Part shown: positions 58,829 to 64,000 of the stretch, in pieces
Layout of the letters: every line of letters starts with the position of its first letter
How positions within the stretch are numbered: the first letter of the stretch is position 1
Assembly (NCBI RefSeq): GCF_000383595.1
Contig: NZ_KB911581.1
Span: 5,911,519-5,975,518 of the forward strand
Direction: 5' to 3'
DNA from: Streptomyces bottropensis ATCC 25435
GTDB taxonomy: Bacteria; Actinomycetota; Actinomycetes; Streptomycetales; Streptomycetaceae
Length of the DNA stretch: 64,000 nt
Program-made: the position numbers and the translations under genes
The notes under the pieces: model-generated
Told to the model about the DNA's origin: nothing
The model's input: only the letters and a program-made list of their open reading frames with translations
Database searches by the model: none

Positions 58829-61045
58829 ATGACTGAGAACCACGACGCGATCGTCACGGACGCGAAGCCCGAGGAGACGGGCGGCTGCCCGGTCGCCCAC
58901 GGGCGTGCCGCGCACCCGACCCAGGGCGGCGGGAACCGTCAGTGGTGGCCGGAGCGCCTCAACCTGAAGATCCTCGCCAAGGACCCCGTGGTGGCGAACC
59001 CCCTCGGCGGGGAGTTCGACTACGCCGAGGCGTTCAACAACCTCGACCTCGCCGCCGTGAAGCAGGACATCGCCGAGGTGCTGACCACCTCGCAGGACTG
59101 GTGGCCGGCCGACTTCGGCAACTACGGCCCGCTGATGATCCGTATGGCCTGGCACAGCGCCGGTACCTACCGCATCAGCGACGGCCGCGGCGGTGGCGGC
59201 CGCGGTCAGCAGCGCTTCGCGCCGCTGAACAGCTGGCCGGACAACGGCAACCTGGACAAGGCCCGCCGTCTGCTGTGGCCGGTCAAGAAGAAGTACGGCC
59301 AGTCGATCTCCTGGGCCGACCTCATGATCCTCACCGGTAACGTCGCCCTGGAGCAGATGGGCTTCGAGACCTTCGGCTTCGCCGGCGGCCGTGCCGACGT
59401 CTGGGAGGCCGACGAGGACGTGTACTGGGGTCCCGAGACCACCTGGCTGGACGACCAGCGTTACACCGGCGACCGCGAGCTGGAGAACCCGCTCGGCGCC
59501 GTCCAGATGGGTCTGATCTACGTCAACCCCGAGGGCCCCAACGGCAACCCGGACCCGCTCGCCGCGGCCCGCGACATCCGTGAGACCTTCCGCCGCATGG
59601 CGATGAACGACGAGGAGACCGTCGCCCTCATCGCCGGTGGTCACACCTTCGGCAAGACCCACGGCGCCGGCCCCGCGGACAACGTGGGCGACGACCCCGA
59701 GGCCGCCTCCATGGAGGAGCAGGGCCTCGGCTGGAAGTCCACCTACGGCACCGGCAAGGGCGGCGACGCCATCACCTCCGGCCTGGAGGTGACGTGGACG
59801 GAGACGCCCACGCAGTGGAGCAACAACTTCTTCAAGAACCTCTTCGAGTACGAGTACGAGCTCACCCAGAGCCCGGCCGGCGCGAACCAGTGGGTGGCGA
59901 AGAACGCCGAGGCGATCATCCCCGACGCCCACGACGCGTCGAAGACGAAGCTCCCGACGATGCTCACCACCGACCTGTCGCTCCGTTTCGACCCGATCTA
60001 CGCGGAGATCTCGCGTCGCTTCTACGAGCACCCCGACCAGTTCGCGGACGCCTTCGCCCGCGCCTGGTTCAAGCTGACCCACCGTGACATGGGCCCGAAG
60101 TCGCTGTACCTCGGCCCGGAGGTCCCGGCGGAGACCCTGCTGTGGCAGGACCCGCTGCCGCAGGCCGAGGGCCCGGTCATCGACGCCGCCGACATCGCGG
60201 CGCTCAAGACCAAGCTCCTCGCCTCCGGTCTGACCGTCTCGCAGCTGGTGTCCACCGCGTGGGCGTCGGCCTCCACCTTCCGTGCCAGCGACAAGCGCGG
60301 CGGCGCCAACGGTGCCCGTATCCGCCTGGAGCCCCAGCGCGGCTGGGAGGTCAACAACCCGGAGGACCTGCGTCACGTCCTGAGCGTCCTGGAGGGCGTG
60401 CAGGCGGAGTTCAACGCCGGCGCCAAGAAGGTCTCCCTGGCCGACCTGATCGTCCTCGGCGGTGCCGCCGCGGTCGAGAAGGCCGCCAAGGACGCCGGTT
60501 TCGACGTCGTGGTGCCCTTCACCCCCGGCCGTGTGGACGCGACCGAGGAGCACACGGACGCCGAGTCGTTCGCCGCGCTGGAGCCGGCGGCCGACGGTTT
60601 CCGCAACTACCAGGGCAAGGGCAACCGCCTCCCCGCCGAGTACCTGCTGCTCGACAGGGCGAACCTGCTCTCGCTGAGCGCCCCCGAGCTGACGGTCCTC
60701 GTCGGTGGTCTGCGGGTCCTGGGCGCCAACCACGCCGGGTCCACGCACGGTGTCTTCACCGGCACCCCGGGCGTGCTCACCAACGACTTCTTCGTCAACC
60801 TGCTCGACCTGGGCACGACGTGGAAGTCCACCTCCGCCGACCAGACCCTCTTCGAGGGCCGTGACGCGGACACCGGCGAGGTCAAGTGGACCGGCACCCG
60901 TGCCGACCTCGTGTTCGGCTCGAACTCCGAACTGCGCGCCCTCGCCGAGGTCTACGCGAGCGACGACGCCAAGGAGAAGTTCGTGAAGGACTTCGTCGCG
61001 GCGTGGGCCAAGGTCGCCGACCTGGACCGCTTCGACCTGGTCTGA
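58829..61045 (+). CDS. katG: Catalase-peroxidase
   Basis: A 738-residue KatG, full length for the family with both duplicated domains. Active-site features of the N-terminal domain are all present: RMAWHSAGTYRISDGRGG (distal Arg-Trp-His), the Tyr of GLIYVNPEGPNG, the Met of GLEVTWTETPTQWSNNFF (the Trp-Tyr-Met crosslink), and proximal His in LIAGGHTFGKTHGAGP. The degenerate C-terminal domain follows. It destroys hydrogen peroxide and oxidises small donors. Codon use is strongly biased to C-ending codons with few rare ones, in keeping with high expression. A 38-bp palindromic terminator follows 15 bp after the stop. Confidence 0.97.
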   Translation: MTENHDAIVTDAKPEETGGCPVAHGRAAHPTQGGGNRQWWPERLNLKILAKDPVVANPLGGEFDYAEAFNNLDLAAVKQDIAEVLTTSQDWWPADFGNYGPLMIRMAWHSAGTYRISDGRGGGGRGQQRFAPLNSWPDNGNLDKARRLLWPVKKKYGQSISWADLMILTGNVALEQMGFETFGFAGGRADVWEADEDVYWGPETTWLDDQRYTGDRELENPLGAVQMGLIYVNPEGPNGNPDPLAAARDIRETFRRMAMNDEETVALIAGGHTFGKTHGAGPADNVGDDPEAASMEEQGLGWKSTYGTGKGGDAITSGLEVTWTETPTQWSNNFFKNLFEYEYELTQSPAGANQWVAKNAEAIIPDAHDASKTKLPTMLTTDLSLRFDPIYAEISRRFYEHPDQFADAFARAWFKLTHRDMGPKSLYLGPEVPAETLLWQDPLPQAEGPVIDAADIAALKTKLLASGLTVSQLVSTAWASASTFRASDKRGGANGARIRLEPQRGWEVNNPEDLRHVLSVLEGVQAEFNAGAKKVSLADLIVLGGAAAVEKAAKDAGFDVVVPFTPGRVDATEEHTDAESFAALEPAADGFRNYQGKGNRLPAEYLLLDRANLLSLSAPELTVLVGGLRVLGANHAGSTHGVFTGTPGVLTNDFFVNLLDLGTTWKSTSADQTLFEGRDADTGEVKWTGTRADLVFGSNSELRALAEVYASDDAKEKFVKDFVAAWAKVADLDRFDLV

Positions 61046-61060
61046 TCCTCCCCATCACGG

Positions 61061-61098
61061 CGTCCGGGCCGGCCCCTCGCGAGGGGCCGGCCCGGACG
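61061..61098. terminator. katG terminator: 38-bp perfect palindrome
   Basis: Arms cgtccgggccggcccctcg and cgaggggccggcccggacg with no spacer. It is followed by ttcgtcg. The strongest hairpin in the window, placed right after katG. Confidence 0.9.
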
Positions 61099-61228
61099 TT
61101 CGTCGTGGACACCGGCCTTCGTCGTCCGCCGACGCGCGCGGGTACCCGGCATCCTCACGGAGCGCACGGTTCCACACAGCCCCTGTTCCAGACGGCCGCC
61201 GCGGCCGTGGCACCGGTCGCCTCCGGGG

Positions 61229-62005
61229 TCACGGACCACCCGGACGGGGCGGGGCACTCACGGTGGGCGCGATGACCAGTTCCTCGACGACCGTGCGCGC
61301 CGGAAGCGTGGCGCACAGCAGGACGGCCCGTGCCACGTCCTCCGGTCGCACCATGGCGGCCCGCCGCTCCGCGCTCGGCGGGGCGGGGCGGCTGTCGTGG
61401 GCGGGGGTGTCGACCGCGCCGGGCAGGATGCAGGTCGCCCGGATGTGTCGGTCGCGGAACGAGTTGCGCAGATAGGCCATGAAGTTGCGCACGCCCGCCT
61501 TCGCCGCGCCGTACGGGGCGCCACCGAGCGGGGTGGGGCGCAGTGCGGCGAGCGAGGAGATCGCGATGACCGAGCCGCCGCCGCGCTCCAGCATGTCCGG
61601 GAGGAGCGCCTGGGTGAGGAGGTAGACCCCGGTGAGGTTGACCCCCAGGACGGCGTTCCACTCGTCCTCGCCGAGCCCGCGGACGTCGCCGACCGGGCCG
61701 GCGCCGCCCGCGTTGTGGACGAGGATGTCCACGGGACCGACGAACTCCCGGGTCCGGTCGGCCAGCTCCCGCACCTCGTCGGCGTTCTCCACGTGCGCGG
61801 GGTGGGTGAACGCCGCGCCTCCGGCGTCCGTGACGGCGGCGGCGACCTCGTCGAGGACCTGCCTCCGCCGCCCGACGAGGACCACCGTCGCGCCCGCCTC
61901 GGCGAGCATCAGGGCCGTCTCCCGGCCGATTCCGGTGCCCGCCCCGGTGACCAGCGCGGTCTTCCCGTCGAGCGGTTTCGCGCGCTTCCCGTCCGGGTCG
62001 TCCAT
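61229..62005 (-). CDS. Short-chain dehydrogenase/reductase
   Basis: A 258-residue classical SDR: TALVTGAGTGIGRETALMLAEAG (NAD(P) site), VDILVHNAGGAGPVG, the catalytic Ser in VIAISSLAALRP and the Tyr-xxx-Lys in PYGAAKAGVRNF, followed by RATCILPGAVDTPAHDSR. The VLVGRRRQ sequence after beta-2 favours NADP. ATG 62005 is chosen as the residue just before the Rossmann fold; the frame is open upstream through the IclR remnant, but that is a separate gene. The substrate is unknown, and it may once have been controlled by the broken IclR regulator. Confidence 0.88.
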   Translation of the reverse strand: MDDPDGKRAKPLDGKTALVTGAGTGIGRETALMLAEAGATVVLVGRRRQVLDEVAAAVTDAGGAAFTHPAHVENADEVRELADRTREFVGPVDILVHNAGGAGPVGDVRGLGEDEWNAVLGVNLTGVYLLTQALLPDMLERGGGSVIAISSLAALRPTPLGGAPYGAAKAGVRNFMAYLRNSFRDRHIRATCILPGAVDTPAHDSRPAPPSAERRAAMVRPEDVARAVLLCATLPARTVVEELVIAPTVSAPPRPGGP

Positions 62006-62073
62006 GTCGTCAGCCCTCTCCGCCGTGAACTCGCCTTCGCTGCGGGGCAGTTCACCGCGAACGGGAGCACGGG

Positions 62074-62505
62074 TCAACGGGACGGCGGCCGGACCCCCAG
62101 CTCGTCCGCCGCCGACCGCAGCAGCGGGACCAGGGCGACGAGATCGTCCATGCTGCGGCGGAAGGCGGGGCGCGGCGGTGGAGAAGGCGGCGAAGACGGT
62201 GCCGTCGGGGCGCAGGATCGGGACCGCCACGGCGCGCAGGCCGGGGTGGTGCTCCTCGTCGGCCGTGGCGTAGCCGAGTTCGGCGGCGCGGGCCACGTGG
62301 GCGCACAGGACGTCGCGGTCGGTGACGCTGTTCGGTCCGTGCGGGGTCAGCTCGACGTGGTCCAGGAGGTCGGCGCGGACGTCGTCGGGCGCGAAGGCCG
62401 TCAGGACCTTGCCCATCGAGGTGCAGTGCAGCGGCCCGTGGCGGCCCGGCTCGCTGCGGACGCCGACCGGGAGGGGGCCCTCCACGTAGTGCACGTACAG
62501 GTGAG
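62074..62505 (-). pseudogene. IclR regulator C-terminal remnant, truncated and frameshifted
   Basis: About 140 residues of the IclR ligand domain (YVEGPLPVGVRSEPGRHGPL, then HCTSMGKVLTAFAPDDVRAD, GYATADEEHHPGLRAVAVPI, GTVFAAFSTAAP). The helix-turn-helix half is gone: recognisable sequence begins at about 62505, exactly where the divergent dehydrogenase fragment also begins. Near the end an extra C in the run at 62167-62170 shifts the frame. Removing it restores AFRRSMDDLVALVPLLRSAA and a stop at 62074. Two independent lesions show the gene is dead. Confidence 0.8.
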
Positions 62506-62784
62506 GGCGGCCTGAAGATGCTCGCCAAGGGCATGTGCGCCGACCTCGGGCCGCACGGCATCCAGGTCAACGGTATCGGCCCCGGCTACTTCGACACCGA
62601 ACTGACCGCCGCGCTGGTCGCGGACGAGGAGTTCAGCGCCTGGGTACGGGGGCGGACACCCGCCGGCCGCTGGGGCAGGGTGGAGGATCTGGTCGGCGCC
62701 CTGCTCTACCTCGCCTCCCCCGCCTCCGACTTCGTGAACGGGCAGCTGCTGTACGTCGACGGCGGCATGCTGTCTGTCCTGTGA
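62506..62784 (+). pseudogene. Gluconate 5-dehydrogenase-like SDR, C-terminal fragment
   Basis: About 90 residues of the end of an IdnO/Gno-type SDR (GGLKMLAKGMCADLGPHGIQ, VNGIGPGYFDTELTAALVAD, RTPAGRWGRVEDLVGALLYL, NGQLLYVDGGM). The NAD site, the serine and the Tyr of YxxxK are all missing; the sequence starts just after the catalytic helix. The ATG at 62518 could start an 88-residue peptide but no dehydrogenase. It abuts the truncated IclR gene at 62505, so one deletion removed both N-termini and their shared promoter. Confidence 0.8.
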
Positions 62785-62810
62785 ACCGGCCGACGCCTCA
62801 AGGAGCACCC

Positions 62811-63851
62811 ATGCACGCGTGTGTTGTCCACGGAGCCGGCGATCTCCGCGTCGAGGAGCGGCCGTACGACGGCCCCGCGCCCGGTGAGATCGCGGTCGCC
62901 GTCGCCCTCGGCGGCATCTGTGGTTCGGATCTGCACTACTACCACCGGGGCCGGGTCGGGGACTTCGCCGTGAGCGAGCCCATGGTGCTGGGCCACGAGG
63001 TGGTGGGCCGGGTCGCCGCGCTCGGGGCCGGCGTCGAGGGACCGGACGCTCCGGCGGTGGGCACGGCCGTCGCGATCCACCCCGCCACGCCGTGCGGGGT
63101 CTGCCCCGAGTGCGCGCGCGGCACCCGCAACGTCTGCGCCCACACCCGCTATCTGGGCAGCGCGGCCCACACCCCGCATGTGCAGGGCGGGTTCGCGCAG
63201 CGGATCACCGTGCCGGCCGGCCAGGTGCGGGAGCTGCCGCCGGGGCTCGGTCTGCGGCGTGCCGTGCTCGCCGAGCCGCTGGCGGTGGCGCTGCACGCGG
63301 TGCGCCGGGCGGGTGAGGTCAGCGGCAGGCGGGTGCTGGTCACCGGGGCCGGTCCGATCGGTCTGCTGGTCGTGGCCGCGCTGCGGCACGCGGGCGCCGG
63401 CGAGGTCGTCGTCAGCGACCTCCACGAGGAGCCGCTGCGGCTCGCCGGCGAGGTCGGCGCCACCGCCGTCGTGCGGGCGGACCGGCCCGCCGATCCCGCC
63501 TGGGCCGGCGTCTTCGACCTCGCCGTGGAGGCGTCCGGGGCACCGGCCGGGCTGCGCAGCTGTGTGGAGCGGGTACGGCGCGGTGGCGTCGTGGTCATGC
63601 TCGGGCTGCTGCCGCCCGGGGAGATCGGGCTGCTCGGCAATGTCGCGGTCACCCGTGAGCTGGAACTGCGCGGGTCCTTCCGCTTCGACACCGAGTTCGA
63701 CGAGGCCCTGTCCCTGTTGGCCCAGGGCCTCCCGGTCGACTCGGTTGTCACGCACACCTTCCCGTTGGAGCGGTCCGTCGCCGCGTTCGACACGGCTCAG
63801 GACCGCACGGTCGCCTCCAAGGTGCTGCTGGAGCTGTCCGGGGAGGCGTGA
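62811..63851 (+). CDS. L-idonate 5-dehydrogenase-like zinc dehydrogenase
   Basis: A 346-residue medium-chain zinc dehydrogenase of the IdnD/sorbitol-dehydrogenase group. The catalytic zinc ligands are in GGICGSDLHYYHRG and VLGHEVVGRV. The structural zinc cysteines are in TPCGVCPECARGTRNVCAHTRYLGS, and the NAD fold is VLVTGAGPIGLLVVAAL. IdnD oxidises L-idonate to 5-ketogluconate, which IdnO then reduces to gluconate. The IdnO-like gene just upstream is broken, so the pathway is probably incomplete here. ATG 62811 follows aaggag. With the promoter region deleted, expression may also be lost. Confidence 0.88.
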   Translation: MHACVVHGAGDLRVEERPYDGPAPGEIAVAVALGGICGSDLHYYHRGRVGDFAVSEPMVLGHEVVGRVAALGAGVEGPDAPAVGTAVAIHPATPCGVCPECARGTRNVCAHTRYLGSAAHTPHVQGGFAQRITVPAGQVRELPPGLGLRRAVLAEPLAVALHAVRRAGEVSGRRVLVTGAGPIGLLVVAALRHAGAGEVVVSDLHEEPLRLAGEVGATAVVRADRPADPAWAGVFDLAVEASGAPAGLRSCVERVRRGGVVVMLGLLPPGEIGLLGNVAVTRELELRGSFRFDTEFDEALSLLAQGLPVDSVVTHTFPLERSVAAFDTAQDRTVASKVLLELSGEA

Positions 63852-63857
63852 GGGGCG

Positions 63858-64000
63858 TCAGACCTCGGTGAAGGTCCACAACAGGTTGGTGCTGTTGCCC
63901 CAGGTCCGCTGTTGGGCGGGCGAGCCGGAGGGGACGTCGCCGCCGCCGTCGAGGACGAGTCCCGTGGTCCGGTTGGCGAGGGAGTAGCGGCCGTCGCCGC
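63858..64000 (-). CDS. Ricin-B lectin domain protein, C-terminal end (partial)
   Basis: The last 47 codons of a minus-strand gene that runs off the right edge (GDGRYSLANRTTGLVLDGGG, then SPAQQRTWGNSTNLLWTFTEV and stop). The NRTTGLVLDGGG and QxW-type end are those of a RICIN carbohydrate-binding domain, commonly the tail of secreted glycoside hydrolases in Streptomyces. The catalytic part is outside the window. Confidence 0.75.
   Translation of the reverse strand, partial: GDGRYSLANRTTGLVLDGGGDVPSGSPAQQRTWGNSTNLLWTFTEV

Noticed and set aside
58793..60748. Long minus-strand open frame of 651 codons opposite katG
   Set aside because: Antisense shadow: Gly/Val/Arg-rich sequence without motifs, produced by the strong third-position GC bias of katG.
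62005..62494. A fused IclR-SDR protein in one continuous frame
   Set aside because: The join is created by a frameshift at the end of the IclR remnant; the SDR has its own start at 62005 and normal length.

Overview
The window is very high-GC actinobacterial DNA, almost certainly a Streptomyces chromosome. GTG starts are common, stop/start overlaps of the ATGA or GTGA type are frequent, and there are many TetR, MarR, LacI and LuxR regulators. It also carries a SpoIIE phosphatase, a STAS antagonist, an rTTA-type (TTA) codon in one gene, and the widespread Streptomyces repeat containing cggggaaccgcgcga. No rRNA, tRNA, CRISPR array, insertion sequence or prophage was seen. Much of it reads like accessory chromosome, with small regulator/enzyme pairs and several decayed genes.

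Layout. 1-6.4 kb: end of a GAF/SpoIIE/HATPase phosphatase, an ion permease of the ArsB/SLC13 type, a divergent AraC regulator and phytanoyl-CoA dioxygenase pair, and a NarL-type two-component system. 6.5-12.6 kb: an orphan Tat-exported solute-binding protein whose reading frame has lost its stop, an MBL hydrolase, a flavoprotein, a scar made of LuxR and amidohydrolase fragments, and a divergent F420-type oxidoreductase/MarR pair followed by a LysE exporter. 12.7-17.7 kb: a deazaflavin-dependent oxidoreductase, a cation-efflux protein, a glutathionyl-hydroquinone-reductase-like protein, DUF4235, a VOC protein, a GNAT remnant and a self-regulated DUF1304-TetR operon. 17.8-21.5 kb: alcohol and aldehyde dehydrogenases facing a MarR regulator across near-perfect operators, then a STAS protein. 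21.6-28.5 kb: PRPP synthetase paralogue, DUF4230, VanZ, PHP and HAD proteins, a candidate structured RNA with its own terminator, an NAD epimerase and a small acidic protein. 28.6-40.4 kb: APH kinase, treble-clef FBP protein, FUSC exporter, an unknown proline-rich-linker protein, a lactonase-type propeller, an iron-box-controlled DUF2470 protein, a TetR/P450 pair, a cysteine-cluster pentapeptide-repeat protein, a PIG-L deacetylase and an alpha/beta hydrolase.

40.5-56.5 kb is one catabolic island for L-rhamnose. On the minus strand are a LacI regulator, a secreted BNR propeller enzyme, rhamnose mutarotase and a complete sugar ABC importer (binding protein, two permeases, double ATPase). On the plus strand are L-rhamnose isomerase, a fused rhamnulose-1-phosphate aldolase/lactaldehyde dehydrogenase and rhamnulokinase, followed by LutABC. 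Together these should take L-rhamnose to dihydroxyacetone phosphate plus L-lactaldehyde, then L-lactate, then pyruvate. The divergent control region at 48.3-48.56 kb holds two recognisable promoters, each with a LacI-type palindrome just downstream.

56.6-64 kb: a TTA-containing SAM methyltransferase, a UdgX-type uracil-DNA glycosylase, a Fur-family regulator with katG, an SDR, then a deletion scar where an IclR regulator and a gluconate 5-dehydrogenase have both lost their N-termini head to head. An intact idonate-dehydrogenase-like gene follows, and then the end of a ricin-B lectin protein.
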